Assembly: GCF_028369065.1 (NCBI RefSeq)
Contig: NZ_JAQNDA010000002.1
Coordinates: forward strand, 124,001 to 188,000
Reading direction: 5' to 3'
Length of the DNA stretch: 64,000 nt
From: Marinobacter sp. SS21
GTDB lineage: Bacteria > Pseudomonadota > Gammaproteobacteria > Pseudomonadales > Oleiphilaceae
Shown: positions 43,903-53,096 of the stretch, piece by piece
Layout of the letters: each line of letters opens with the position of its first letter
How positions within the stretch are numbered: the stretch's first letter is position 1
Made by a program: the position numbers and the translations under genes
Notes under the pieces: generated by a model
Told to the model about the DNA's origin: nothing
Seen by the model: only the letters and a program-made list of their open reading frames with translations
Database searches by the model: none

Positions 43903-44049
43903 TGACATCCACCAGCCTGGTGGTTGGCGCGCATTGAACCTTTCCCGCCATTTGCAGCTATCGTCGAGCCAGTGGTTTTGTGGGTGTTTGCCAGCGAAAC
44001 GTCGGGCATGATCGAAAGCGTGTCGCTGCCAATCATGCCCGGGACGGGG

Positions 44050-46713
44050 CTAGAGGCCCAATTCGAAGGAAGGTGAAGCCCAGCCCTGGCGGGAACTGGG
44101 CACCTCTGATGGCAACGGTTCGCCGCCATACACCACGTGATCCGCAGTGCCGTAGTGCAGCCAGGTCAGGGTCTCAACCGCGCCGACCGGCGGTCGGCTG
44201 TAGTCACAGACCCCACCGGGGAACAGCGCGGCAACCTCTGCGGCGAAGGCGTCAGCGTCACTCACCAGCGGGCTCTCGGCATAGTCCACCGCATCCACTG
44301 GCTTGAGCTGGCACTTGTTGGTCAGCGTCTTGATGGAGTCACCGGCCAGCGTGCGGGGGGTGCCGAAGCGGCTCTGCACGATCAGCTGCTGATGCTGCAC
44401 GACCGCGTCAGTGAGCGGTTCGCTCACTTCGCTGGGCAGGCCCGCCTCGTTGAGGGCGGTCAGATCCAGTCCGCAGACCTGGCCCGATACCGCATCCACA
44501 ATCAAACCCGCTTCCGCCGGCGGTGGCGGCAACAGAGCCGGGTTCAGGCCCGGAATGATCGGGTCCGGATACAGCAGGTTGCCGGTCATCGGAATGACCG
44601 GACCATCCGGGTTGAACAGCGACGAAGTCTGCAGGCAGCGGTCCCGGGCCTGGGGCGGTTTCTGATCCACCACCTTGGTCTCGACCGGAATGGCGCTGTC
44701 GTCCGCCTCGATGTTGGCTAGCCAGCGATCCATCACCACCAGCGCCTCGGTGCTGTAGACCGTGTCGCCAAACAGCGGCGCCGCGCCGTACCAGATCACG
44801 TGGTTGTCGGCATGGCCCTGGGTCGCTTCTATCCGCGCCCGCATTTGCCAGGAGTGATAGGCGTCGTGGGCGATGCCGGGGTCGGGGCCGCGCAGGTCCA
44901 TGATGGCCACGTTGGCCAGGTGCTCGGCGGTATTGATGGCGCCGCTGCGGTAGGCCTGACTCAGGGCGGCCGGGTCGGCCTGGAAACGGGCCTCCTGGAA
45001 GCGAATGTCCACATTCAGCCCGCCGATGTCGCGGTTAACGGCCAGGAACTGGTCCGGGCTGATCACCCCCTGCTGCAGTGAATGCAGACCGTACTGCACC
45101 CCGACATTATCCAGCGGAATGCCGCCAAAGCCTCGGGCCAGCAGCTGTTCGTTGGGGGACCAGTTCTCCACCTGGCGCGGGCCGAACTGGCTGATCATGT
45201 AGTCCAGCAGGCCGCAGCGCAGGCCGTCGGGGTGGGTGTCCGGGTCATACACCTCGGCCGCCCCATTCAGTCCCGGACAGTTGGCCTGGTCCGGGAACGC
45301 CGATGGGAAGAAGGCCGCATCGGACGCCTGTGGGTTCAACGGCAGGTGGCCATACAGGGCGGGCCACTGCACCGGCAGCAGGTTCGCCTGCCCCGCCTGG
45401 AACAGGCTGACCATGGTCTGGAAGAAGTCTTCCGCCGAACCTGGCTGCTCCGCGCCAAAGTAGTGGTTGAGCAGGTGGTAGTCGGCGAACTGAGTGGCGG
45501 TGGTCCAGACGTCCGGATAGGAGCACTGCAGGATCAGGCCCTGGTAGATGCCGGGGTAGGCGTTGGCGATGTGCTGCTGGGCGATGGCGCCGCCGGAACA
45601 GCCGGTGCCGATGGTGTAGCGAATCTCGCCGTACTGCTCAACGATGCGCTCCTTGGCCATCATCAACGATTCCGCCGCCGTCACCAGGTTGACGTTGTGG
45701 CCGAGATTGGCCTGGGCGGTGGACAGGGTCACAAAGCCCCGGCTCAGCGCGACGGTGATGCTGTCGCCCAGCAACAGCTGGCCGCCTTCTGGTGCGGTGC
45801 CTGAGATGTCGCCGTTGGGTGGGTTACCCATGCCATAGCTGACCCCGACATTGCCGCCGTGGTGAATCAATACCTTGCCGTTCCACTGCTCCTGGGGGGC
45901 AAGGGCGGTCCAGTCCTGGTCGGGCTGGTAGAGCGCCATGATCTGGTAGCGATCGCGGTTCTGTACGCCGGTTTCCACCCGCACGATGAAAGGCACTTCC
46001 TTGCCTTCGTCGGTGGTGGTCATGGCGATGTCCTCGGCCGGGGGCGGGTTTTCCGGGTCGTAGGGATAGAAGGCGCCGGGCAGTCCGGGCTGGAAGCTGT
46101 CGGGGCTGTAGCTGGCCAGATAGGTTTGCAGCTTGTCCGCCGGTACGTATTTGAAGCTGTATTCCGGCGCCTGGTTGCAGTCGTCGTCGATGGCCTGGTC
46201 GTTGGTACAGTTCCAGGGTTCCACTTGGGGACCGGAAATGACGGGGCCGCCGTTGGGATGGTTGGTGATGGTGGTTTGCAGGAACGATTCGTCCGCCAAT
46301 ACCACCCTCAGTTCGTTATGACCCAGCGCCAGGCCGTTGAGCAGGCCCTTCAGGGTGTTTGGCCCGGTGGCAGTGAATGCGCCGGTCACCTCAATGTTCC
46401 CCAGCCATACCGTAGCGCCGGACAGGTTGTCCGGATTGTCGGCATGAACTTCTATCAGGGCATCGCCGCCGCTGATCAGATCGGCCCGGTTTGAGAGGAC
46501 CTGGATCGCGCCTTCGCCAGCGACCGGTTCCGGTTCGGGCAGCGGCGGGGGTGACGGTGGCTTGGTGTTTGGTTTATTTGGTCTGGGTGTGGTTGGCGAG
46601 GTCTCGTTCACGCCTGCCACGACGGGTTCAGGGCTGGAGCTGGAGTCGGAGCCTCCACAGGCGGTCAGGGCCGCCGCCAGCGCGAGCGCAAGGGCATTGC
46701 GATGCTGCAACAT
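44050..46713 (-). CDS. Large secreted lipoprotein, DUF6351-like alpha/beta-hydrolase-type
   Basis: The 887-residue precursor has a lipobox LTACGG (cysteine near residue 19), a Ser/Pro-rich linker (25-65) and a short beta domain (70-155). A very large domain follows (about 180-880) with a nucleophile-elbow-like GTGCSGGAIAQQ near residue 370, as in tannase- or polyhydroxybutyrate-depolymerase-like hydrolases. GKVLIHHGGNVGVSYGMG near 280 could form the oxyanion side. The overall pattern fits the DUF6351 family as I remember it; enzymatic activity is inferred. Many cysteines suggest disulfides outside the cytoplasm. Confidence 0.72.
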   Translation of the reverse strand: MLQHRNALALALAAALTACGGSDSSSSPEPVVAGVNETSPTTPRPNKPNTKPPSPPPLPEPEPVAGEGAIQVLSNRADLISGGDALIEVHADNPDNLSGATVWLGNIEVTGAFTATGPNTLKGLLNGLALGHNELRVVLADESFLQTTITNHPNGGPVISGPQVEPWNCTNDQAIDDDCNQAPEYSFKYVPADKLQTYLASYSPDSFQPGLPGAFYPYDPENPPPAEDIAMTTTDEGKEVPFIVRVETGVQNRDRYQIMALYQPDQDWTALAPQEQWNGKVLIHHGGNVGVSYGMGNPPNGDISGTAPEGGQLLLGDSITVALSRGFVTLSTAQANLGHNVNLVTAAESLMMAKERIVEQYGEIRYTIGTGCSGGAIAQQHIANAYPGIYQGLILQCSYPDVWTTATQFADYHLLNHYFGAEQPGSAEDFFQTMVSLFQAGQANLLPVQWPALYGHLPLNPQASDAAFFPSAFPDQANCPGLNGAAEVYDPDTHPDGLRCGLLDYMISQFGPRQVENWSPNEQLLARGFGGIPLDNVGVQYGLHSLQQGVISPDQFLAVNRDIGGLNVDIRFQEARFQADPAALSQAYRSGAINTAEHLANVAIMDLRGPDPGIAHDAYHSWQMRARIEATQGHADNHVIWYGAAPLFGDTVYSTEALVVMDRWLANIEADDSAIPVETKVVDQKPPQARDRCLQTSSLFNPDGPVIPMTGNLLYPDPIIPGLNPALLPPPPAEAGLIVDAVSGQVCGLDLTALNEAGLPSEVSEPLTDAVVQHQQLIVQSRFGTPRTLAGDSIKTLTNKCQLKPVDAVDYAESPLVSDADAFAAEVAALFPGGVCDYSRPPVGAVETLTWLHYGTADHVVYGGEPLPSEVPSSRQGWASPSFELGL

Positions 46714-46909
46714 CTTTTGGGTCCTTGATCGTGTTGTTGTTGTTGATGGACAGGGAAAGGCTGTCGCCAGTTAACACGACGCAAAGGAGAAGATGGTTCG
46801 ACGGAATACCGGATTCGTTCGAAAAACGGCGCTAAATGACAAGTGTGGGCGGGGCTTCTTCAGGGCCCGTCCACGGCGAACCGGGGGCGTGCGGCCAGTC
46901 CTCGGCGGG

Positions 46910-47212
46910 TTACTTGGCGCTTTGCACCCGTCGCAGCGCCCGCTCGACCCGGGTTTCCCGCTTGGACAATTCCAGCAGGCCTTCTTCCACGTACACCAGG
47001 TGTTCGTGGGACATTTGTTGCGCGCGTTCGGCGTCGCCCGCCAGGATGGCGTCCATCAGGGCCTGGTGTTGCTTCAGCAATTGGCTGCGGGAGTTGTCCC
47101 GCTCGAACAGCTGGTCGAGGTTTTCGACGATGCTTTGTTGCAGCAGGTTGAACAGGCCACGGATGGTGTGCAGCAGCATCCTCGCGCTGCTCGCCATCCA
47201 TGTGCTGGGGGT
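46910..47212 (-). pseudogene. Remnant of a GntR/FadR-type (FCD domain) regulator
   Basis: The reading frame encodes about 95 residues resembling only the C-terminal half of an FCD ligand domain of LldR/PdhR-like GntR regulators: ARMLLHTIRGLFNLLQQSI, then LLKQHQALMDAILAGDAERAQQMSHEHLVYVEEGL. The winged-helix DNA-binding domain and the first FCD helices are missing, and immediately upstream lies the end of the DUF2244 gene, so the 5' part has been deleted. The first residues of the longer open frame look like non-homologous read-through. Confidence 0.72.
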
Positions 47213-47272
47213 GACCGACCCGCTGTTATAAGCCTGGCTGGCTCGGCCCAGCCGTGGCATCGGCCGCGGGAT

Positions 47273-47785
47273 TCAATACCAGAACCAGAGCGATGGTGGG
47301 CGTAATTGACGTTCTGCCCGGATTCCCTGACGTTCCAATATTGCGATCAGCGCTTCGGTATCGGTGCGATTGAGAAATTCCCCCAGCGGGAGCGAGGTGT
47401 CCCGGTGAACCAGAAAAAGTTTCGGTGGTGACTCGGGGTGAGCGCCCGGCGTCAGATGCAGCCGGGTATAGCTGCGGGGCAGCGACCATTCGGCCTGTTT
47501 GCGGCGATGTCCTTTCTCGAGCCGAAGTTGGTGGTCCGAGATGATCAGGACTTCCTGGCGTTGGCAGGCATGGGCGGTGTAATACAAGGCGGTGGCCAGC
47601 GCCATCAGCTCGATGCCGGCGAACGGCAGTACCACCCAGGCGCCGATCAGCGCCATGCCGACGGCAACCAGCAACGCCAACAACGCCAGCGCTATCCAGA
47701 TAGCGACGTTACCGTGCCAGCTCAGCGAACGGTTGGGAGCCAGTATCAGACGCATCTCCTGGCTTCCGGGTAGGAGTCGCACCAT
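47273..47785 (-). CDS. DUF2244-family membrane protein
   Basis: The 170-residue protein begins with RLILAPNRSLSWHGNVAIW, typical of DUF2244, followed by two adjacent membrane helices (residues 28-72, separated by GAWVVLPFAGIE) and a soluble beta domain ending LIAILERQGIRAERQ. Members are often near cytochrome c oxidase genes, but none are here. No function is established. A later ATG (codon 11) with an adjacent GGAG is the alternative start. Confidence 0.85.
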   Translation of the reverse strand: MVRLLPGSQEMRLILAPNRSLSWHGNVAIWIALALLALLVAVGMALIGAWVVLPFAGIELMALATALYYTAHACQRQEVLIISDHQLRLEKGHRRKQAEWSLPRSYTRLHLTPGAHPESPPKLFLVHRDTSLPLGEFLNRTDTEALIAILERQGIRAERQLRPPSLWFWY

Positions 47786-47881
47786 GACGGTCTGCCTTTG
47801 GGGAATCGGCTATCGAACGGCAAGTCTCCCAAGCCGAAGCGCCGGGGTGGTGCTCGCCACTGTCCATGGATATCTGGGATG

Positions 47882-49255
47882 TCATGGAAGGTCCGTTCCG
47901 TGACGCTCGGTCAAGGCCTGCTGTTGCACCGAGTGGAGGTGCTCGCTGATGGTGACCGGATAGGGTACGTCCTCGTCCAGGCTGTGCAGGGCCTTGGGCA
48001 GCTTCTGCTGGGCCTCGTGGCAGTAGCGCCGACTGTCTTCGAGACTGGCGATGGCGCCGGGCACCAGTTTGCCCGCCCGCAGGGTCGGGACCAACAGCGG
48101 TTCGCCGTCGCAGGTTTCGTGTCGCCCGGTGATGATGTCGCCGCTGCAGTGACCCAGGTGATCGTGCTGGCGGTAAACCTGCTTCGCACCAGGGAACGAC
48201 TGCTTGCCCGGGGAGTGCTTCATGCGCGGCTGGCCGTCATATTCGGTCAGCTTGTAGGCCAGATCCAGTGTCGGCGAATCGCTCACCGAGCCCAGTGCGG
48301 TACCCACCCCGAAGCCATCGATGGGGGCTCCGGTGCGCACGATCTGTTGAATGGCGTACTCGTCGAGCCCGCCGCTGGCGAGGATGCGGATGTGCTCGAA
48401 GCCGGCCTCGTCCAGTCGTTGGCGGCAGTACCGGGCCTGCTCGGCCAGATCGCCGGAATCCAGTCGGATACCGCTGATGTGAGCCCCGGCGTCCGCAGCC
48501 AGCCATCGGATGATCCGTTCCACCGCACGCCGGGTGTCGTAGGTATCCACCAGCAATGTCGTACCGGGGTACAACGCGGCATAGGTGCGGAAGGCCGCCA
48601 ATTCGTTGTCGTAGGCCTGGATGAAGCTGTGGGCCATGGTCCCGCGTACCGGCAGATTGAAATCCTGCCCGGCCAGGACATGACTGGTGCCGGCCAGTCC
48701 CGCAATTTTATAGGCGCGTACACCCCGGTAGGCGGCATCGAGCCCATGCATGCGTCGCATGCCGAAATCAATGACCGGACGGTCTCCGGCGGCCGACACC
48801 ATGCGGGCGGCCTTGGAGGCCAGCAAGGTTTCCAGGTGCACGTAATTCATCACCAGGCTTTCCAGTAGCTGGGCTTCAATCACCGGTGCCTGCACTTCCA
48901 GGAACGGCTCCTGGGCAAATACCGGGGTGCCCTCCGGCAGGCAATGGATATCGCCGGTGAAGCGGAACTCGGTCAACCAGGTGAGAAACTCGGGCTGGAA
49001 CATATCCAGCTGCTGGAGCCGTTGGATCTGGTCCTGGCCAAAGTGGATGTTGCGGATCACCCGACACACGCTTTGTTGGCCGCAGGCCAGCATGAAGTTT
49101 CGGTGCGCTGGCTGCTGGCGGTAGAACAGGCTGAAAACGGCGACGCCATCGCGACCGGCTTGCCAGTAAGCTTGCGCCATGGCCAGTTCGTAGAGATCGA
49201 CCATCAATGGCCAATCGCTGGACGGGAGCAAGTCGTGATGGTCCGAGTCACTCAT
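47882..49255 (-). CDS. pncB: Nicotinate phosphoribosyltransferase
   Basis: The 457-residue enzyme joins nicotinate with PRPP, with ATP hydrolysis, to make nicotinate mononucleotide. MVDLYELAMAQAYWQAGRDG at the start, the EAQLLESLVMNYVHLETLLA segment near 132, the DFGMRRMHGLDAAYRG segment near 164, GTMAHSFIQAYDNELAAF with the phosphorylatable His near 207, and IRLDSGDLAEQARYCR near 263 with GVGTALGS near 320 are all present. It overlaps pncA by 4 bp (ATGA), so the two are translationally coupled. Confidence 0.95.
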   Translation of the reverse strand: MSDSDHHDLLPSSDWPLMVDLYELAMAQAYWQAGRDGVAVFSLFYRQQPAHRNFMLACGQQSVCRVIRNIHFGQDQIQRLQQLDMFQPEFLTWLTEFRFTGDIHCLPEGTPVFAQEPFLEVQAPVIEAQLLESLVMNYVHLETLLASKAARMVSAAGDRPVIDFGMRRMHGLDAAYRGVRAYKIAGLAGTSHVLAGQDFNLPVRGTMAHSFIQAYDNELAAFRTYAALYPGTTLLVDTYDTRRAVERIIRWLAADAGAHISGIRLDSGDLAEQARYCRQRLDEAGFEHIRILASGGLDEYAIQQIVRTGAPIDGFGVGTALGSVSDSPTLDLAYKLTEYDGQPRMKHSPGKQSFPGAKQVYRQHDHLGHCSGDIITGRHETCDGEPLLVPTLRAGKLVPGAIASLEDSRRYCHEAQQKLPKALHSLDEDVPYPVTISEHLHSVQQQALTERHGTDLP

Positions 49256-49803
49256 GCCGAGACCACCCTGGCGCCAAGAGTGGCAAGCTCGTCGAAGACG
49301 CTGTCGGCCTCCGCCTGCTGGACCGCTCGGGTTCCGCCCCGGGGCAGCGTCACCGCCAAACCATGCTGGAGCGCGTCGCGCACCGTTGCGGCGACACAGA
49401 CATCCAGTGCCAGCCCGACGACCCGAAGCTGGGTTATCCCGCGCTGTTGAAGAAACTTGGCCAGGCCGGTGCCTTCAAACGCCGAGTAGGCGTCCTGATC
49501 GAACGCGCTGCCCTTGCTGACCCGGATCGCCTCGGCGGGCAGGGTCATAGCGGGGTGAAACGCCGCCCCGGCGGTGTCCTGAACGCAGTGTGGCGGCCAC
49601 GGACCACCCATGGCCTGGAAGCTGCAGTGGTCAACCGGGTGCCAGTCACGGGACGCGATGATCAAGGTGCCGTCGTGTTGCGCTCGAGCGATTTCGGCGT
49701 TGACCATGGGGAAAATGGCATCGCTGTCGGGCACGGCCAACGAGCCGCCCTCACAGAAATCGTTTTGGATGTCCACCAGCAGCAGAGCTTCGGAAGTGCT
49801 CAT
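49252..49803 (-). CDS. pncA: Nicotinamidase (isochorismatase family)
   Basis: The 183-residue enzyme hydrolyses nicotinamide to nicotinate and ammonia. Catalytic triad D11 (DIQNDFCEGG), K97 (RVSKGSAF) and C136 (LALDVCVAAT) and metal ligands D53, H55 and H59 (SRDWHPVDHCSF) are intact. It has a strong GGAGG site and overlaps the start of pncB, which uses its product, giving a compact NAD salvage operon. Three tandem 15-16-bp repeats lie just upstream. Confidence 0.95.
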   Translation of the reverse strand: MSTSEALLLVDIQNDFCEGGSLAVPDSDAIFPMVNAEIARAQHDGTLIIASRDWHPVDHCSFQAMGGPWPPHCVQDTAGAAFHPAMTLPAEAIRVSKGSAFDQDAYSAFEGTGLAKFLQQRGITQLRVVGLALDVCVAATVRDALQHGLAVTLPRGGTRAVQQAEADSVFDELATLGARVVSA

Positions 49804-49812
49804 GACGTCCTC

Positions 49813-49859
49813 CTGTTCTCAAGGGGACTGTTTCTCAAGGGGGCTGTTTCTCAGGAGGA
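49813..49859. repeat. Three tandem 15-16-bp repeats in the pncA leader
   Basis: CTGTTCTCAAGGGGA, CTGTTTCTCAAGGGGG and CTGTTTCTCAGGAGGA follow head to tail from 10 bp upstream of the pncA start. The first unit lies next to the pncA ribosome binding site (complement of 49807-49813). Slippage could change leader length. Confidence 0.8.
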
Positions 49860-49926
49860 CTGCGCAGGTTGGTAACCGCTGCCTTTGAAAACAAGCGTCC
49901 TCATCGAATTACCGTGTCAGCCGTTA

Positions 49927-50226
49927 GGGAGCCTCTGATTAACTCCGGATCCCCTCTGGCACTCAGAGCCATTCACAATCAAGGCGCGACTTTTTAGTCA
50001 TGTCTGGACTTGGCAGTAATGTCTGGACCTTTCAAAAAGGCGCAACGCCGAGTATGGATGGCTCTGAACGCCCCGCAGGGCGCGCTCTGAAGGCTGCACC
50101 TGCGGCGTTGCGGCTCTTGCCAAGGCCAAGTTCTTTATCAAAACAGGGCCATTAGCTGCGAACCGCGTCTTGCATCTACAGCCTTCAGATCGCGCAGAGG
50201 CGATTCGGAGTTAATCAGAGACTCCC
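49927..50226. mobile_element. MITE-like element, copy B (300 bp)
   Basis: The ends are imperfect terminal inverted repeats of about 32 bp: GGGAGCCTCTGATTAACTCC on the left and GGGAGTCTCTGATTAACTCC read inward from the right, both continuing into a C-C-TCTG pattern. No open frame inside resembles a transposase. The interior block at 50084-50113 recurs in copy C. No clear target duplication is seen. The rest of the 528-bp gap (49804-50331) holds the tandem repeats and nothing else recognisable. Confidence 0.78.
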
Positions 50227-50331
50227 TCGGTAACTGTGGGCTCAAACCCTGCATTTAACAAGCCTCGACTCCTACTGGTAAGTTAGACCGGGGAAAGAGC
50301 AAAAGGTTGGCTCGGGGATGAGGCGGCCGGC

Positions 50332-51201
50332 TTAGTCGTAGATCTGCCAGTCCTGGTAGGGTTGATGAACCCGCCGGTGCAGCTCGCTGAGCCTGCCCTG
50401 GGCTTCGAGGGTCTCCAGCGCCTGCTGGAGAATGGCTTCGGTACGTCTGCCGCGATCGCCGCGTGGCAGAATGATCACATCGTCGTAGCACTCAAACAGC
50501 GTTCGGTGAATGGTGTTTAATTGAAGCTGCCGTAACACATGGTCTGCTTCTTCCTGGGCCCCCAGAAATCCATCGATCCGCCTCAGAGCCACCTGTTGCA
50601 GTCCCTGTTCTATTCGGGTGACTTCCTCTACCGGGAGATCAATGAACTGGGCGCTGCCACGGACGACGGAGAGGTGGTACGGGTAGATCTGTGCATTCTT
50701 GACGCGGTACAGCTGCTGCGGCCTCAGCCGCATGTCCACGTGGGAGTAAAGCACCAGGCAAACCTGTCCCATTGGCTTATTCATCAACCGGAAGGGGCGG
50801 CCCTGATCCGAGTAATGCGGGCTTCTGAGCATGGGTAGATGAAAATCCGCCATGTCGCTGGTGACATTCTGAATGGAGCGTGCGAAGGGAAAAACTTCAA
50901 TGGAAATGGTGCCAGCTGAGTAGACCTCATCGATGGCGTTCACCAATTCAATGAAAGGCCCTTCAGTGGGCGATTCCGCCAGGGTGGGGATGTAGGCAAC
51001 GCTGGCCCGCAGATCCTGAGCCCAGGCTTGGACCATCACCAGGGACAGCACCAGGCCTTGGGCGAGCGCCGACACGATGGCGCTCACGGGTTGGTGTTGC
51101 CGGGGCGCTTTGGCGTTGAGTGTTGGCGAGTTGGGCATGGCATCGCTCGACGGATTCCGGCCTCTGCCTTGCTGTATCGGGGGCAAACCGCAACTGTTCA
51201 T
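50332..51201 (-). CDS. Exported solute-binding-like protein (family 3 type)
   Basis: The 289-residue product starts at an ATG with GGAG ten bases upstream; an ATG at 51138 would give a more usual signal peptide. A hydrophobic signal segment (SALAQGLVLSLVMVQAWAQ) precedes an SBP-like domain (FARSIQNVTSDMADFHLPML, later EEADHVLRQLQLNTIHRTLF). No permease genes are nearby. It lies just inside the MITE-bracketed segment. It resembles the orphan binding protein at 28197 in size and layout, though the sequences are only distantly alike. Confidence 0.68.
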   Translation of the reverse strand: MNSCGLPPIQQGRGRNPSSDAMPNSPTLNAKAPRQHQPVSAIVSALAQGLVLSLVMVQAWAQDLRASVAYIPTLAESPTEGPFIELVNAIDEVYSAGTISIEVFPFARSIQNVTSDMADFHLPMLRSPHYSDQGRPFRLMNKPMGQVCLVLYSHVDMRLRPQQLYRVKNAQIYPYHLSVVRGSAQFIDLPVEEVTRIEQGLQQVALRRIDGFLGAQEEADHVLRQLQLNTIHRTLFECYDDVIILPRGDRGRRTEAILQQALETLEAQGRLSELHRRVHQPYQDWQIYD

Positions 51202-51381
51202 CGTATATATGCTCCAGTTCAACATCGATTTTACACGTTGGCGCTATGCTTAGGGAGCTGCAGGGCAAATCAGTGGTGTCGCCGCTTAGGCGGGCGTTTC
51301 AGTCGGTGCTTGAGTGTAACGGTGTTCTGTCGGTAAAGTCGGTAAGGTCAAGGAATGCGGAATAAAAGGAAATGGACTGAC

Positions 51382-53067
51382 ATGAACATCTTAGGCATTA
51401 ATTATTTTTTTCACGATACCTCCGCCTGCATTGTCAAAGACGGCGAACTCATAGTTGCCTTGGAGGAGGAACGCTTCACCCGCAGGAAACACACGTTTCA
51501 GTTCCCCGTGACGGCGATAGACAAATGCCTTGAAATAGCGGGCCTGTCCTATGACGACATCGACCATGTGGCGCTGTCCATCGCGCCGTACAAAGACCTT
51601 GCCAAGAAGCTGGTGTACGCCGCCTCTCTGACCAAGGGTGCCAAGCCCTTCCTGAAACATGAGTTCTGGGGCATATTTTCCAAGCAGACCACGTTTCGGC
51701 GCTGGTACAAGTCGAAGTGGTCCAACGGTGTTGGCCCGCGGATTCATTATGTGGAGCATCACCTCTCCCACGTTGCCGGAAGCTATTTTGTCTCGCCCTA
51801 CGACAACGCCGCGTTGCTGTCTATCGACGGTTCTGGCGAATGGTCCACCGCCATGCTGGGGGGGGGCAGGGGCAGCCAGATTGATGTGTTTGCCGAGAGT
51901 TTCTTCCCCCATTCGCTGGGTTCCTTTTACGAAGCCGCCACCCAGTTCTGCGGATTTCAGCCGAATTACGATGAAGGCAAAACCATGGGGTTGGCCCCCT
52001 TCGGCAACCCGGACCGGTTCTACGACCAGGTCAGCAAGCTGGTGCGGATTACCAGCGAGGGCAAAATAGAGCTGGATCTGAGTTATTTCCAGTTCCAGAA
52101 CTATGGCCATCAGCGCTGCAGCCAGAAGTTTTTTGATACCTTCGGCAAGCCCCGGCACCCGCAGGCACCTTTCGAGGAGCATCACCACGATGTCGCGGCG
52201 GCATTCCAGCAGGTGCTGGAAGACCGAATTCTGGACATGTGTCGAATTCTGGAGACGCGAACCAAGGCCGAGCACCTGGTGATCGCCGGCGGAGTTTCCC
52301 TGAACAGCGTGGCCAATGGCCGGATCGTGCGGGAGACCCGATTCAAGGATGTATACGTGATGCCGGGGGCTGGCGACAACGGTACCTGCATCGGCGCGGC
52401 TTACTATCTCTACAACGGGATACTCAAGCAGAAGCATCGCTTCTACCACAACAGCCCGTATCTGGGCACTTCCTACGAGTCCGACGAGATCGAGCGTATC
52501 CTGAAGGAATGCAAAGTCTCCTACGAACGGTCGGACGATGTCTGTGTGGATACCGCCAAGCTGCTGCGGGAAGGCAATATTCTGGGGTGGTTCCAGGGCC
52601 GCATGGAAATTGGCCCGCGGGCCCTGGGCAGCCGCAGCATCCTGGCGGACCCGACCCTGCCGGGGATGAAAGACAAGATCAATGCCGAGGTCAAACACCG
52701 GGAAGCCTATCGTCCCTTTGCTCCCTCCTGTCCGGTGGAGCACCGCCAGGCGTTTTTTGACATTGAGGTGGAAGACCCGTTCATGCTGAAGGTCTGCTAT
52801 GTCCGGAAGGACAAGCAATCGACCGTGCCCGCGATTACCCACGTTGATGGCAGCGCCCGGCTGCAAACGGTGCATGCCGAGACCAATCCGCTCTATCACC
52901 GCATGATCAACGAGTTCGGCAAGCTTTCGGGGGTGCCGGTGGTATTGAATACCAGCTTTAACATCATGGGGGAGCCGATTGTCGAGTCGCCCTTGCATGC
53001 CATCCGCTGCTTCTTCTCCACGGGCCTGGACAAGCTGGTCATCGACGATTTCATCGTCCACAAGTAG
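51382..53067 (+). CDS. O-carbamoyltransferase of the NodU/CmcH family
   Basis: The 561-residue protein starts MNILGINYFFHDTSACIV; the N-terminal ASKHA-type domain (1-350) has LEEERFTRRKHTFQFP, VEHHLSHVAGSYFVSPYDNA with metal-binding histidines near 132, and HHHDVAAAFQQVLEDR near 270. The C-terminal domain (about 370-561) has WFQGRMEIGPRALGSRSILA near 412 and VVLNTSFNIMGEPIVESP near 520. Such enzymes transfer carbamoyl from carbamoyl phosphate, through carbamoyl adenylate, to a sugar or natural-product hydroxyl. No biosynthetic cluster adjoins it, so the acceptor is unknown. A nine-G run at 51858-51866 lies in the coding sequence. Confidence 0.92.
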   Translation: MNILGINYFFHDTSACIVKDGELIVALEEERFTRRKHTFQFPVTAIDKCLEIAGLSYDDIDHVALSIAPYKDLAKKLVYAASLTKGAKPFLKHEFWGIFSKQTTFRRWYKSKWSNGVGPRIHYVEHHLSHVAGSYFVSPYDNAALLSIDGSGEWSTAMLGGGRGSQIDVFAESFFPHSLGSFYEAATQFCGFQPNYDEGKTMGLAPFGNPDRFYDQVSKLVRITSEGKIELDLSYFQFQNYGHQRCSQKFFDTFGKPRHPQAPFEEHHHDVAAAFQQVLEDRILDMCRILETRTKAEHLVIAGGVSLNSVANGRIVRETRFKDVYVMPGAGDNGTCIGAAYYLYNGILKQKHRFYHNSPYLGTSYESDEIERILKECKVSYERSDDVCVDTAKLLREGNILGWFQGRMEIGPRALGSRSILADPTLPGMKDKINAEVKHREAYRPFAPSCPVEHRQAFFDIEVEDPFMLKVCYVRKDKQSTVPAITHVDGSARLQTVHAETNPLYHRMINEFGKLSGVPVVLNTSFNIMGEPIVESPLHAIRCFFSTGLDKLVIDDFIVHK

Positions 53068-53096
53068 GTCGGGCCAATGGTCGTCCGGTTTGTCAA

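Noticed and set aside
43909-43923. CCACCAG-C-CTGGTGG palindrome as a terminator after the TIGR02647-like gene
   Set aside because: The stem is short with almost no loop and no T-run; it may equally be a chance palindrome.
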